NCBI GenBank assembly: GCA_017634555.1
Contig: JAGBNF010000036.1
Span: forward strand, 1-63,949
Direction of reading: 5' to 3'
Source of the DNA: Eubacterium sp.
GTDB lineage: Bacteria > Bacillota > Clostridia > Lachnospirales > Lachnospiraceae
DNA length: 63,949 nt
A model generated the notes under the pieces. That model did no database searches. It was not told the DNA's origin and was given only the letters and a program-made list of their open reading frames with translations. Positions 24,783-35,300 of this stretch are shown here, in pieces. A program made the position numbers and the translations under genes. Numbering within the stretch: position 1 is the first letter of the stretch; each line of letters starts with the position of its first letter.

Positions 24783-25730
24783 TTAACATAACGAATCTAC
24801 CAGTTTTAACAGGTCTTCGGTCTTAGTAACCTCGCATACCTGACGTCTGAGACGTGACGAATTTCTGATGCCTTCGGTATACCATGCTATATGCTTGCGC
24901 ATCTCTCTGACACCTATATATTCGCCCTTCAGGCTTACCATCAGATTGATATGTCTCTTCATCATTTCCTTTACTTCTTCTATATCGGGATGTGCCGGAA
25001 TCTCTTCTCCCATAAGCCCTGCTTTTATCTCTCTGAATATCCACGGGTTTCCCTTTGCTGCACGTGCTATCATCACGCTGTCACAGCCCGTCTCCTCCCG
25101 CATTCTTCTTACATCTTCAGCAGAACATATATCTCCGTTTCCGATGACAGGAATCTTTACAGTTCCCTTGACCCTTTTGATAATTTTCCAGTCAGCCTTT
25201 CCGCTGTAGAACTGCGCTCTGGTTCTGGCATGAACAGTAACTGCTGCGGCTCCTGCCTCTGCAACTGCCTGTGCCACCTCAGGTGCATTCACCTCTTCGA
25301 AGCCGGCTCTGATCTTTACCGTAACCGGAAGCATTCCCGGCATGGAGACCATTTTACGTACTATGTCCCCCGCCAGTTCCGGATTTTTCATCAGTGCAGA
25401 GCCCTCTCCGTTTCCTACGATCTTCGGTACAGGACAGCCCATGTTGATATCTATGAAATCGAAATCCCTTTCCTCAGAGATCTTCGCAGCCTGCTCGGCC
25501 ATGATATCCGGCTCACTTCCGAAGAGCTGGACACCGATAGGATGCTCTCTCTCATCGGTCATAAGAAGTACCTCGGTCTTACGGTTATTATACATAAGCC
25601 CTTTTGCACTTATCATTTCAGTTGTCATCAGGTCGCAGCCCATTTCCTTACACAGAAGGCGGAACGGCAGATCCGTCACTCCCGCCATCGGGCCGAGCGC
25701 AACCTTTCCCGAAAAATCTATATTCTGCAT
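24783..25730 (-). CDS. dusB: tRNA-dihydrouridine synthase
   Basis: FMN enzyme reducing uridines in tRNA D-loops. The 315 residues form a TIM barrel with LGPMAGVTDLPFR at the N-terminus, DINMGCPVPKIVGNGEGSAL with the catalytic Cys, TVHARTRAQFYSGKADW, IGNGDICS and MIARAAKGNPWIF. The frame is open to 25781, but AAGGAACTG before the ATG at 25730 and the family N-terminus favour this start. It follows coaX, with a GGGGATG hairpin in the gap. Confidence 0.93.
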   Translation of the reverse strand: MQNIDFSGKVALGPMAGVTDLPFRLLCKEMGCDLMTTEMISAKGLMYNNRKTEVLLMTDEREHPIGVQLFGSEPDIMAEQAAKISEERDFDFIDINMGCPVPKIVGNGEGSALMKNPELAGDIVRKMVSMPGMLPVTVKIRAGFEEVNAPEVAQAVAEAGAAAVTVHARTRAQFYSGKADWKIIKRVKGTVKIPVIGNGDICSAEDVRRMREETGCDSVMIARAAKGNPWIFREIKAGLMGEEIPAHPDIEEVKEMMKRHINLMVSLKGEYIGVREMRKHIAWYTEGIRNSSRLRRQVCEVTKTEDLLKLVDSLC

Positions 25731-25757
25731 TAATTCAGTTCCTTCTATAAACATCAT

Positions 25758-25779
25758 GGGGATGCCGTATGACATCCCC
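25758..25779. other. Small hairpin between coaX and dusB
   Basis: GGGGATG and CATCCCC pair over 7 bp with an 8-base loop, directly after the coaX stop. No T-run follows, so it is unlikely to be a full terminator and may tune dusB expression or protect the coaX 3' end. Confidence 0.4.
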
Positions 25780-25785
25780 ACCTGA

Positions 25786-26550
25786 TTACTGCTTATCGTA
25801 TATTATTCTGAGCCCGTGAAGTGTAAGCTCAGGATTGTAAATATCAATTGCATCGGTAGCGTCCGAAATGAGCTTTCCGAGTCCGCCGGTTGCAACAACC
25901 TTGATATCAGGAAGATCTGCCTCCTGCTTGATGGTTTTGATGATATATTCTGTCTGGCCTATATAACCGAAGTAAATACCGGCCTGCATGCTTGAAACCG
26001 TATCTCTTCCAAGAATTGTATCAACCTTCTTTATCTCAACCTCAGGAAGCTTTGCTGTTCCGTGCCAGAGAGCATTAGCGGAAAGTCTGATTCCCGGTGA
26101 AGTTACGCCTGCGGCAAATGTACCGTCTCCCAGTACCAGGTCATGTGTGGTAGCTGTTCCGAAATCAACTACGATGACCGGTCCGCCGTACATTTCATAA
26201 GCTGCTACAGCATCTACAAGTCTGTCAGCACCCAGCTCCTTCGGATTAGGGATTGCAAGTCTGATACCTGTCTTGATTCCCGGTGCTACTATTACCGGAT
26301 TAACATTGAAGTACTTGATGATACCGCTTGTGAGCGAATGCATGATATCCGGAACAACGGATGCGATGATAACGGAATCAATATCCTTAAGGGCAAATCC
26401 GTTGAGCATCAGCCACTCGCCGAAGAATACGCCGTATTCATCGGATGTTCTGGATGTCTTTGTTATCATTCTGAAGGTCTTGATCAGCTCCTCGCCATCA
26501 AAAAGTCCTATGGTAAAGTTTGTATTTCCTACGTCGATTGCAAAAAGCAT
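25786..26550 (-). CDS. coaX: Type III pantothenate kinase
   Basis: First step of coenzyme A synthesis, phosphorylation of pantothenate. The 254 residues carry the ASKHA-fold motifs: [20 protein letters not shown] (phosphate 1), [20 protein letters not shown] and [13 protein letters not shown], and [11 protein letters not shown] near the C-terminus. The start at 26550 is only 2 bases downstream of the preceding small gene's stop, indicating one operon. The length is typical. Confidence 0.96.
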   Translation of the reverse strand: MLFAIDVGNTNFTIGLFDGEELIKTFRMITKTSRTSDEYGVFFGEWLMLNGFALKDIDSVIIASVVPDIMHSLTSGIIKYFNVNPVIVAPGIKTGIRLAIPNPKELGADRLVDAVAAYEMYGGPVIVVDFGTATTHDLVLGDGTFAAGVTSPGIRLSANALWHGTAKLPEVEIKKVDTILGRDTVSSMQAGIYFGYIGQTEYIIKTIKQEADLPDIKVVATGGLGKLISDATDAIDIYNPELTLHGLRIIYDKQ

Positions 26551-26552
26551 TT

Positions 26553-26885
26553 CTAGTCCTCCGGTTCTCCAAAGAATAATTCATAATACTGCTCAAGCTG
26601 TTCAAACAGCTCTCTTTTCTCTATCTGAAGTCTCTTTACCTTCAGTCCGCAGCCAATCTCATCATAGAGAAGATCGTCTTCGTTGGACTGTGTAAGAATG
26701 TCCAGATTGCCCTCCTTATCATAGTAGAGCATGATCACTCCGCCTACCTGCTGTGTGAAGAGGACACATGCAACCTTCAGCTCGTCCTGAATACGCTTAG
26801 GAAGGTTGTTGAATTTAGGATTGAAATAGTACTTCTCTGTGTAGCGTGATGCGCTGCACAGAATCTCATCATTTTCGTAGCTCAT
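26553..26885 (-). CDS. Conserved hypothetical protein (possibly DUF6145)
   Basis: A 110-residue soluble acidic protein with no signal peptide or membrane segment. It resembles, from memory, the DUF6145 family of Lachnospiraceae; I cannot confirm this. Features are an [20 protein letters not shown] segment, an aromatic/Leu-rich core and an [11 protein letters not shown]-terminus. It sits between dapB (7-base gap) and coaX (2-base gap) in a continuous operon. The ATG at 26885 is preceded by GAGTAGAAG. Function unknown. Confidence 0.7.
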   Translation of the reverse strand: MSYENDEILCSASRYTEKYYFNPKFNNLPKRIQDELKVACVLFTQQVGGVIMLYYDKEGNLDILTQSNEDDLLYDEIGCGLKVKRLQIEKRELFEQLEQYYELFFGEPED

Positions 26886-26892
26886 CTATCTT

Positions 26893-27660
26893 CTACTCCT
26901 GCTGTGCAGCGATTACATCCTGCATATCGTACATTCCCGGCTTCTTGCCTGCAAGGAACTTTGCAGCGCTTACTGCACCTACGCCGAATATACTTCTTGA
27001 ATATGCTATATGTCTTATCTCTATAACCTCGTCCTGACCTGCGAAGATTACGTCATGTGTTCCAGGGATTGTTCCTGCTCTTACTGCAGAGATTCCCAGT
27101 TCCTTCTTATCGCGAACTGCACGTCTGTCTGAACGGTTGTAGATATATTCAAACTGTCCGTCTGCTGCTTCGTTGATGGCATCTGCAAGTGCAAGCGCTG
27201 TTCCCGAAGGTGCATCCAGCTTTGTATGATGATGCTGTTCAACTATCTCTACATCAAAGCCTGCAGGTACGAATACCTTTGTTGCTGACTTGAGCAGTCC
27301 CATGATGGTATTTACTCCGAGACTCATGTTAGCTGACTTAAGTATAGCGATCTTTGCACTTGTCTCTCTTACCTTATCGAGAAGCTCTGTTGAAAGTCCT
27401 GTAGAACAAAGGACTATCGGAAGCTGCTTCTCTACTGCATAGTCGAGAAGTGCATCTACTGCTGTTGCATTTGAAAAATCAATTATAACGTCTGCTTCTA
27501 CATCGCAGGCATTTATATCTGTAAATACCGGATATCCGGCATCGTCTCTTCCTACTATATCAACTCCGGCTACTATTTCAGCATCAGGATCAGCCTTAAC
27601 TATATCGGTTATGACTCTTCCCATTCTGCCGCATGCGCCGTGCATAATAATCTTTGTCAT
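26893..27660 (-). CDS. dapB: 4-hydroxy-tetrahydrodipicolinate reductase
   Basis: Second step of the diaminopimelate/lysine branch. The 255 residues begin MTKIIMHGACGRMGRVI (NAD(P)H-binding GxxGxxG), followed by VIIDFSNATAVDALLDYA, STGL, and EIVEQHHHTKLDAPSGTAL with the catalytic His and Lys. The frame opens six codons earlier, but AGGAGTCGAA directly before the ATG at 27660 fixes the start. It follows dapA by 35 bases and shares its lysine-responsive leader. Confidence 0.96.
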   Translation of the reverse strand: MTKIIMHGACGRMGRVITDIVKADPDAEIVAGVDIVGRDDAGYPVFTDINACDVEADVIIDFSNATAVDALLDYAVEKQLPIVLCSTGLSTELLDKVRETSAKIAILKSANMSLGVNTIMGLLKSATKVFVPAGFDVEIVEQHHHTKLDAPSGTALALADAINEAADGQFEYIYNRSDRRAVRDKKELGISAVRAGTIPGTHDVIFAGQDEVIEIRHIAYSRSIFGVGAVSAAKFLAGKKPGMYDMQDVIAAQQE

Positions 27661-27695
27661 TTCGACTCCTGACTGCACTTATTCCTATGCCCGGA

Positions 27696-28583
27696 TTAAA
27701 ACTCTATACCGTAATCTCTCATAGCTTTCTCAAGTCTCTCAACGTTCTGAGACTCCATCTCTGTAAGAGGAAGTCTTACCTTACCGTTGCACATTCCGAG
27801 AAGCTCTGTAGCCTTCTTAACAGGAATAGGATTAACCTCGCAGAAGAGAGCCTTGCAGAGATCGATAGCCTTGAGCTGAAGCTCACGTGCTCTTGCTACA
27901 TTTCCGTCAAGGAATGAAGCACAAAGCTCATGTGTATCATCAGGGATGATGTTAGCTGTAACTGAGATAACACCAAGTCCGCCGAGAGCCATAAGAGGTA
28001 CGATCTGATCGTCGTTTCCTGAGTAGATGTCGATGCATCCGTCTGCAAGATGTGCAAGCTCAGCAACCTGAGATATGTTTCCTGAAGCTTCCTTGATAGC
28101 TACGATATTATCTACTTCCTTAGCAAGCTTAACTGCTGTAGCCGGCTGAATATTGCAGCCTGTTCTGCTTGGTACGTTGTACATGATTATAGGTGTATCA
28201 ACTTTCTCTGCAACTGCTGTGAAGTGCTTGATAAGTCCACCCTGTGTACACTTGTTGTAATATGGAGTAACCATGAGCATTCCGTCTACTCCGCACTTCT
28301 CTGCCTCTTCACTGAGGTAGATAGCCGATGCTGTATCGTTTGAACCTGTACCTGCGATAACAGGGATTCTTCCGTTTGCCTGCTCTGCAACTACTGAGAT
28401 GCACTCGAGATGCTCTTCCATAGTAAGTGTAGCAGCCTCACCTGTTGTTCCGCATACGATAATGGCATCTGTATGATGCTCTACATGAAAATCAACGAGC
28501 TTTCTGAGCTGTTCATAATTAACTGAAAGATCCTCATTGAAAGGTGTGATAAGCGCAACTCCTGAACCCTTAAAAATTGCCAT
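27696..28583 (-). CDS. dapA: 4-hydroxy-tetrahydrodipicolinate synthase
   Basis: Condenses pyruvate with aspartate semialdehyde, the entry to lysine and peptidoglycan diaminopimelate. The 295 residues form a class I aldolase barrel: GSGVALITPFNEDLSVNYEQ, VCGTTGEAATLTMEEHL, MYNVPSRTGCNI with the catalytic Tyr, and NIVAIKEASGNISQ with the Schiff-base Lys. GGAGGAG precedes the ATG at 28583. The transcript leader is a lysine riboswitch with an intrinsic terminator, so dapA-dapB and the genes beyond (coaX, perhaps dusB) should be repressed by lysine. Confidence 0.97.
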   Translation of the reverse strand: MAIFKGSGVALITPFNEDLSVNYEQLRKLVDFHVEHHTDAIIVCGTTGEAATLTMEEHLECISVVAEQANGRIPVIAGTGSNDTASAIYLSEEAEKCGVDGMLMVTPYYNKCTQGGLIKHFTAVAEKVDTPIIMYNVPSRTGCNIQPATAVKLAKEVDNIVAIKEASGNISQVAELAHLADGCIDIYSGNDDQIVPLMALGGLGVISVTANIIPDDTHELCASFLDGNVARARELQLKAIDLCKALFCEVNPIPVKKATELLGMCNGKVRLPLTEMESQNVERLEKAMRDYGIEF

Positions 28584-28626
28584 TTTAAAACTCCTCCTAT
28601 AAAAAACAATAATTGCCCCGGTCTGA

Positions 28627-28659
28627 TATAAAAAACAAGACCGGAAAACTTCCGGTCTT
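28627..28659 (-). terminator. Attenuator terminator of the lysine riboswitch
   Basis: AAGACCGGAA and TTCCGGTCTT (10-bp stem, 3-base loop) followed on the minus strand by GTTTTTTATAT, between the L-box aptamer and dapA. It is the expression platform expected for a lysine-induced termination switch. Confidence 0.88.
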
Positions 28660-28717
28660 TGAATAAGCTACACTGCTTTAATAAATCACAATATTAATGT
28701 GTGCTGATATTCTATAA

Positions 28718-28922
28718 ACCGTAGCTCTCCACTAGTTGTGATGATGCTACATCTTGTGAATATAGCGCATCACATAAAGTGACAGTCCTGCAGATCTTCT
28801 CTGCAGACCCAGCACCGGATCCACTGAATATCCGGAACTTCGGCGGTTTTTCCTTTCTCATATCTTCATCTGAGTCAGCCTCATCCGATACGGTACTTAT
28901 AATCACCGCGCCTCTACATATA
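28718..28922 (-). ncRNA. Lysine riboswitch (L-box)
   Basis: On the minus strand the conserved L-box blocks appear in order: AGAGGCGCGGTGATTATAAG, GATGAGGCTGA, GAAAGGAAAAACCGCCGAAG, GCTGGGTCTGC, GGACTGTCACT, and GTGGAGAGCTAC closing the P1 helix. The layout matches the five-helix lysine aptamer. A terminator follows, then dapA, a known L-box target. The small ORF at 28712-28906 is only a chance reading of the aptamer. Confidence 0.96.
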
Positions 28923-28927
28923 GCGTA

Positions 28928-28956
28928 ATAGTATCACCCTGAAATCCTTATGTCAA
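28928..28956 (-). promoter_or_regulatory. Sigma-A promoter of the lysine riboswitch-dapA transcript
   Basis: TTGACA (28951-28956), 17 bases, TACTAT (28928-28933) on the minus strand, ending just before the aptamer begins. The -35 lies 8 bases after the HD-GYP gene stop. Confidence 0.82.
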
Positions 28957-28963
28957 CACGAAA

Positions 28964-31351
28964 TTAGCCCGAAATTCTTATATTTGTTATAGCACACTGA
29001 TCGCCTGTTAAAGAGAAATAAATCTTAGGCGGTGCATTTCTCAAATACGTTATATTCTTGATGGATATACCCGCATTTTTTGTGGTTGTGGTAATGATAT
29101 TTCCGTCCACCTTGAAACGTACGGTACAGTTCAGACCTTCCTTATTCTTTGCCTTCCAAGCGTCCCAGCCTTCAAATTCATCCGTTCTGTACATTACAAG
29201 CTTGTTATCCGTAAGCTCGTCTGCTTCCCAGTTTTCTCCATCCATTCTGATAAGTGCAACCTCGCGGAAATGCGGACCGTTCACCATTCCGTTTGTAGAA
29301 TAAAACAGTGATATAAACGGACAATGCCATACAAGTCTGGCTGTCGGAAGACTCATGGTATGGAAGGTCACTATCATTCCGTCCCTGATCGGAATACCGG
29401 CTGTTTCTTCAGTCCTGTATCCGTCAATCTGAATATTCGGAATATCTCCATCCGGTACATTGATATAGCTTATCTCCTCAGCGATTCGAGGGATAGAATC
29501 CTTTGGTTCCTCCTTCTCGGAACGTGTTCCATTCATATCGGTTACATGTATATTGTCTCCGGTAATCGCAATATATAAATATCTCGAGCTGTCAGGAAGT
29601 GCAACTATAGCATCTATGGTCTCACGTCCGTCCTTTATGATCACACGGGCATGATCCTTGATCTTTACGGCACTTATCTCATAAAACTTACTCTTAAGCT
29701 CCCTTGTCGCGTCCTCATTATCGATGGTTTTTCTGATATCAATTTTTCGAGCGCCCAATTTTTCCGAATCGCCGTCTAAATCCAGATATGCATATTCAAA
29801 GTAATTCAGGTCCTTCTTTTTAGCTTCGCTCTTATGAATTCTTGCATCAAGCGAATCAAACAGAACAAGTCTTGCCTTTGAAGGAATCTCTGAATTTGCG
29901 TCTGCCACACTCACTCTGAACTTAACATCAGTCTTAAACTGATTTATAAGCACGCCCTCCGAATAGTCATCCATCATTTTCATGCTGACTACCTCGGTCT
30001 TTCCGGCCACCTCACCGCCGTCATCGCCCTTGTCCTTCATATTATAGTCCAGATCCATATCGATGAGGTGCTGCATTATCTTTGCAAACTTAGGATCAAA
30101 CTGTGTTCCCGATCCCTTTACTATCTCCTCACGAACCTTCTGCTGAGGTATCGCTTCTCTGTAGCTTCGCTTCGAAGTCATGGCATCATACGCATCCGCA
30201 ACAGCAACAATCCTTCCGATCTCAGGGATATCGTCTCCCTTAAGTCCGTCCGGATATCCTCTGCCGTCATATCTTTCATGATGATGCTTCGCGCCGATAC
30301 TGATATACGGATATTCACTGATACTTGAAAGTATCTGAGCTCCTATTACCGGATGCCTCTTCATCTCGGCATACTCTTCATCGGTCAGCTTACCTTCCTT
30401 GTTAATGATGCTGTCGGCAATACCGATCTTACCAACGTCATGCAGAAGTGCCGCATAATATATCTCCTCACATTCCTCTTCTGTTTTGCCGCACATTTCA
30501 GCTATCTTTCTGGAATAATCGGCAACTCTTGATGAATGTCCGTGAGTATACTTATCCTTGGCATCTATGGCATTTACAAGTGCCATGGCCGTCTGTTCGA
30601 ACAGGTTATGCATACGTTCCTGTTCTTTTCTCAGATAGCTCATCTCTATCCTGTTCGCTCTTTCGATAGATTTATTCATATCAATGAGAGCAAAGATGTA
30701 AAGAAGAACAGCAACCGTTGCCATAGAAATATTTATAAAGGAAATACTGTAATTGCCCAGCTGCAGGATTGATGCAGCCAGCGGCATGATAATAAACAGG
30801 AAAATCGAAATTTTGACTCCCGCCTTAAAGGATTTCAGATATCTGAACACCTCAAAAAACAGGATAAAGAAACATATTACCGGAATCAGATAACATACGA
30901 AGAAAAGATCGGATCTCTGATATGCATTAGATTCATCGAAAGTATAGTAAAGACCTGTGAACTGTGAAACGATTACAAGGATTTCACCCAACAGAACTAT
31001 TATTCCCACCACCATAAGTCCGGCCGGGAACTTTTTATGCCTTCCCTCATTCATGATGATATCCGCAAGATAGAGACTGAATATTCTGATGGTTCCCAGG
31101 ATCATAAGATAAACTGTACAGTTGCAGATTCTCACCATCCAGTAACCTGTTTTGCTCGGATTGCCATGATAAATGTACGCATAACGATCGGCAATCAAAA
31201 GCAGCACAGCATAAAGCTCCATCAGGAGGAGAATTATTCTGCGTTTCCTAGGAAGCGTAGTGGTAATGCACACAAAAAATGCGATCATCGCATATACGCT
31301 GCTTAGAATGATCATTATATTTAGTTGATACTCCTTCAAGAACTCTATCAT
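28964..31351 (-). CDS. Seven-TM HD-GYP c-di-GMP phosphodiesterase with long beta-rich C-terminal extension
   Basis: A 795-residue membrane signalling protein. About seven membrane segments occupy residues 10-225. A canonical HD-GYP domain (about 250-430) follows, with HD at 304-305 in LLHDVGKIGI, HHHERYDGRGYP at 356-367 and VADAYDAMTS, as needed for hydrolysis of cyclic di-GMP. The last 360 residues (435-795) are not the usual ending: they contain a charged joint and then beta-strand-rich sequence with many Trp/Tyr/Thr (MVTFHTMSLPTARLVWHCPF, KVDGNIITTTTKNAGISIKN), which I cannot assign. The second messenger is inferred from family knowledge. It is a single gene upstream of the dapA promoter. 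Confidence 0.88.
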   Translation of the reverse strand: MIEFLKEYQLNIMIILSSVYAMIAFFVCITTTLPRKRRIILLLMELYAVLLLIADRYAYIYHGNPSKTGYWMVRICNCTVYLMILGTIRIFSLYLADIIMNEGRHKKFPAGLMVVGIIVLLGEILVIVSQFTGLYYTFDESNAYQRSDLFFVCYLIPVICFFILFFEVFRYLKSFKAGVKISIFLFIIMPLAASILQLGNYSISFINISMATVAVLLYIFALIDMNKSIERANRIEMSYLRKEQERMHNLFEQTAMALVNAIDAKDKYTHGHSSRVADYSRKIAEMCGKTEEECEEIYYAALLHDVGKIGIADSIINKEGKLTDEEYAEMKRHPVIGAQILSSISEYPYISIGAKHHHERYDGRGYPDGLKGDDIPEIGRIVAVADAYDAMTSKRSYREAIPQQKVREEIVKGSGTQFDPKFAKIMQHLIDMDLDYNMKDKGDDGGEVAGKTEVVSMKMMDDYSEGVLINQFKTDVKFRVSVADANSEIPSKARLVLFDSLDARIHKSEAKKKDLNYFEYAYLDLDGDSEKLGARKIDIRKTIDNEDATRELKSKFYEISAVKIKDHARVIIKDGRETIDAIVALPDSSRYLYIAITGDNIHVTDMNGTRSEKEEPKDSIPRIAEEISYINVPDGDIPNIQIDGYRTEETAGIPIRDGMIVTFHTMSLPTARLVWHCPFISLFYSTNGMVNGPHFREVALIRMDGENWEADELTDNKLVMYRTDEFEGWDAWKAKNKEGLNCTVRFKVDGNIITTTTKNAGISIKNITYLRNAPPKIYFSLTGDQCAITNIRISG

Positions 31352-31443
31352 ATAGTCAACCCTCAGAAATCAACACATAAATAATCACTTTAATTTTATC
31401 CTCTTACGGCCATAGTTTCAATAGTTTAGTTTCTATCTGAGTC

Positions 31444-31468
31444 AAAAAAAGAGACGCCTCAGCGTCTC
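31444..31468 (-). terminator. Terminator overlapping the stop of the rRNA methyltransferase gene
   Basis: GAGACGC and GCGTCTC with loop CTCA (31451-31468), followed on the minus strand by TTTTTTTGAC. The TGA stop at 31459-31461 lies within the hairpin. Confidence 0.85.
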
Positions 31469-32289
31469 TGTCTTAATACCTCATACATTACTACTGCAGC
31501 GGATACTCCCGCATTCAGCGATTCCACATTTCCCTTCATAGGAATCCTGAGAAGTCTGTCTGCAGTTTCCGCAACCTCGTCCTTAAGTCCGCGTCCTTCA
31601 TTTCCTATGAGAAATGCAGCCGCTCCCGTGAAATCCTCATCATAGAATTCCTTTCCGGACAAATGTGTTCCGAATACTGTGATGCCCTGTTCCTTCAGCT
31701 TCCCAATATCTCCGGCCAGATCCCTGCTCACGCATATCTTCATTCTGAAGACCGCTCCCATGGTGGATCTTACTACCTTCGGGCTGTATGGATCTACAGA
31801 ATCATTGCTGATAAGGATTCCCGTAACTCCGGCACCCTCAGCAGTCCTGATGATAGTTCCCATATTTCCCGGATCCTGAAGTCCGTCCATAACGATTATG
31901 AAAGGCTTTTCACCATCAGCAGTGGCATCCTGACCTGTAAGACTCTCTATATCCGCTGCCTCAGTCTTAACCACTGCAAGGATTCCCTGAGGAGTTTCTG
32001 TATCCGACAGCTTATTCATGACCGCATCACTTATCTTAAAGCACATGCCCTTTTCTTCGACTGCTTCCATAAGTGCCTTCAGTCTTTCGTCAAAGCTGTC
32101 TGCCGCTTCCTGCTTCTCATAGAATGTTTCTTCTATATAAAGCTCCTCAAGGCGGTCTGCCGGAACCTCCGATACAAGTCGGAGTCCTTCGGCTATAAAT
32201 ACGCCTCTCTCCCTGCGCCTCTTCGACGACTTCATAAGCTTTGCTATATCTTTGATCCTGTCATTCGTGACAGAAGTCAAGTAAACCAT
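31459..32289 (-). CDS. TrmH/SpoU family 2'-O-ribose RNA methyltransferase
   Basis: SAM-dependent SPOUT methyltransferase of 276 residues. The N-terminal substrate-binding domain (1-100) begins MVYLTSVTNDRIKDIAKLMK and resembles the L30e-like fold of RlmB/TsnR relatives. The SPOUT domain has VMDGLQDPGNMGTIIRTAEG (motif 1), FLIGNEGRGLKDEV (motif 2) and RIPMKGNVESLNAGVSAAVV (motif 3), all intact. The target is probably 23S rRNA, but the exact nucleotide cannot be told. It starts 17 bases after dnaE. Confidence 0.9.
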   Translation of the reverse strand: MVYLTSVTNDRIKDIAKLMKSSKRRRERGVFIAEGLRLVSEVPADRLEELYIEETFYEKQEAADSFDERLKALMEAVEEKGMCFKISDAVMNKLSDTETPQGILAVVKTEAADIESLTGQDATADGEKPFIIVMDGLQDPGNMGTIIRTAEGAGVTGILISNDSVDPYSPKVVRSTMGAVFRMKICVSRDLAGDIGKLKEQGITVFGTHLSGKEFYDEDFTGAAAFLIGNEGRGLKDEVAETADRLLRIPMKGNVESLNAGVSAAVVMYEVLRQRR

Positions 32290-32306
32290 ATCTAAACTAC
32301 TCCTGT

Positions 32307-35300
32307 TCAGCTTTTCTTTTCTCTCACAAGAACCATATCAGGTCCATATTCGAGCTTAAGTGCATCCACGATGCCTGTACGCACATTTACGGTATTCGCC
32401 AGCTTCTTCATCTTCATCTCTTCCTTAAGCTGTACATATACCGGCGTAAAGCCCGGATGCTGCAGCGCTATCTGCTTCAGATTATTTGCATTTTCCAGAT
32501 AGCTGTCCATATTTTTAAAGCATATCCACAGCTCCTTATTCTTATCCTCGCTGCGGGATATCACTTCATCCATCGTCATAATGTCCGATGCGATGAGCTT
32601 GCTGTCTCTCTCGGATACAGATGCATTTCCTTCAATAATTACAGCCTTATTTGTCTCAAGCTTATCCCTGCATCTCAGGAATACATTTGGAAATACAACA
32701 ACCTCCATAGTTCCGAAAAGGTCCTCGATCCTGAGGAATGCCATGTTGTCTCCCTTTCTCGTAACCTTGAGATTAACCTCATCTATAAGTCCGCCGATAC
32801 GATAATTTCTTCCATCTACAGCCTCGGTCTTTTCTGTCTCTTCATCTATAACGAAATCCAGCGTTGTCGCGGTCGTCTCTCGTGAAAGGACATCCTTCAC
32901 ACTGTCAAGTGGATGACCACTGACATAAAGTCCGAGGGCATCCTTCTCCATTCTGAGGAAGGTATCCTTATCATATTCCGGAACATCCGGATAAGCGACA
33001 TCAAAGGCCTTCTTCTCTTCCTCTCCCATAAAGTCCATAAGACTTATCTGGCCGGAGGTCGCCTTCTTCTTTTCACTCGCAACCTCATCTATAATCTTCG
33101 GATATACCTCGATCATCTGCCTTCTGTTTGCACCAAAGCTGTCGAAAGCTCCGGAAAAGATAAAGCTTTCGATAGTACGCTTGTTAGCTTCCTTACTGGA
33201 CATTCTTGTTATGAAGTCCTTCAGGTCTCTGTAAGGTCCGTGCTCTTCACGCTCCGTAAGTATCATATCCACAACGCTGTCACCAATGGACTTAATAGCT
33301 GACATGCCGTATCTTATGGCATCTCCGTCAACCGAGAAGGCACCCTCGCCCTTATTAATATCCGGCGGAAGAACCTTTATTCCCATTTTGCGTACCGCAT
33401 CTATATACTTGCTAAGCTTCTGCGAATTATCTCTAACCGAGGTAAGGAGCGCTGCCATAAAGTCCAACGGATAATGGCATCTCAGATATGCAGTCTCAAA
33501 GGCCACCACCGCGTAAGCAGCAGCATGTGACTTGTTGAAGGCATAGCTTGCGAAGTCCGTCATCTCATCAAAAATCTTGTTGGCGATTTTCTCATCGATT
33601 CCCTTCTTTATACAGCCCGGCACACCCGACGCCTCGTCTCCGTAAACGAAGTATTGTCTCTCCTTCGCCATGACGTCCGCCTTCTTCTTGGACATGGCAC
33701 GACGCACAAGGTCCGAACGCCCGAGAGAATATCCTGCCAGCACCATAACTATCTGCATAACCTGCTCCTGATAAACTATACAGCCATAGGTCGGCGCAAG
33801 TATAGGTTCAAGCTCCGGAGTATCATAATGTATCGGGTCAACACTGTTCTTTCCTGCGATATACTGCGGAATGAAATCCATAGGACCCGGACGATACAGC
33901 GAGATACCGGCTATAACATCTTCTATATTTCTCGGCTTCAGCTGCTTCATAAAGCTCTGCATGCCTGACGACTCAAGCTGGAAGACACCGTCACATTTGC
34001 CCTGTGATATCATGTCGTAAACAGCCTTATCGTTAAAGTCGAGGTTCTCTACATCCACAACCTCTCCCGTTCTTTTCCTTATATTCTCCACAGCATCCTT
34101 GATGACCGTAAGATTTCTGAGACCGAGGAAGTCCATCTTAAGGAGACCCAGCTCTTCGATACGGGTCATGTTAAACTGCGTGGCAACCACATCTCCGTTC
34201 TTGCAGAGCGGAACGAATTCATCTATCGGCTCTCGACCGATAACGACTCCGGCTGCATGAAGTGATGCGTGACGAGGCAGACCCTCCAGCTGTCTCGACA
34301 TATCTACCAGATAACGGATCTCTTCGTTTTCCTGGTACATTTTCTTAAAATCAGGGCTCTGTTCCAGAGCCTTGTCGATCGTCATATTAACCTCGGCAGG
34401 TATGGACTTTGCAACCACATCACAGGTCTTATATGAAATGTCCAGGGCACGGCCCACATCTCTGATACAGTTACGTGCCGCCAGCGTTCCGAAGGTAACG
34501 ATCTGAACAACCTTCTCCTCGCCGTACTTCTCAGTAACGTAGTCGATAACCTGCTGTCTTCCGTCCGGTGCGAAGTCAACGTCTATATCGGGCATGCTGA
34601 CACGCTCAGGATTGAGGAATCTCTCAAATATAAGACTATACTTGATCGGGTCGATATTAGTAATCTTGAGGCAATAGGATACGATACTTCCGGCAGCCGA
34701 ACCACGGCCCGGTCCTACTCCTATCCCGTGCTGTCTCGCATAATTTATAAAATCCCAGACTATAAGGAAATAATCTACATAGCCCATATTCTTAATGGTA
34801 TTAAGCTCGTAATCCAGTCTTTCCTCGAGCTCCGGAGTCACATCCGGATAACGTTCGATAAGGCCTGCCTTGCAAAGGCTTGTAAGATATTCAAATGCAT
34901 CGCCGTTATCAGGTACATCATACTTCGGAATCTTCTGTTCACCGAAGACGATATTTACGTTACAGCGTTCTGCAATCTTATGAGTATTCCTGAGGGCTTC
35001 CTTTGCATACGGGAACAGTCTTTCCATCTCGTCCGCAGACTTAAGATAATACTGTCCGCCCTCATATCTCATTCTCTTCTCATCCATAACCTTGGCGTTG
35101 GTCTGGATGCAAAGAAGAATGTCATGTGCTTCCCAGTCCTCAGCTTTAATGTAATGCGAATCATTAGTGGCAACCAGAGGAATGCCCAGCTCCTCGGACA
35201 TCTTCAGCAGCTCGGTATTTACCAGCGTATCCTCTGCCATTCCGTGATCCTGCATTTCCAGGAAGAAATTGTCAGCTCCGAATATATCTCTATACTCAAG

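Noticed and set aside
28712-28906. 64-codon minus-strand ORF upstream of dapA
   Set aside because: It lies wholly inside the lysine riboswitch aptamer, whose conserved blocks explain the sequence; there is no ribosome binding site or family match.
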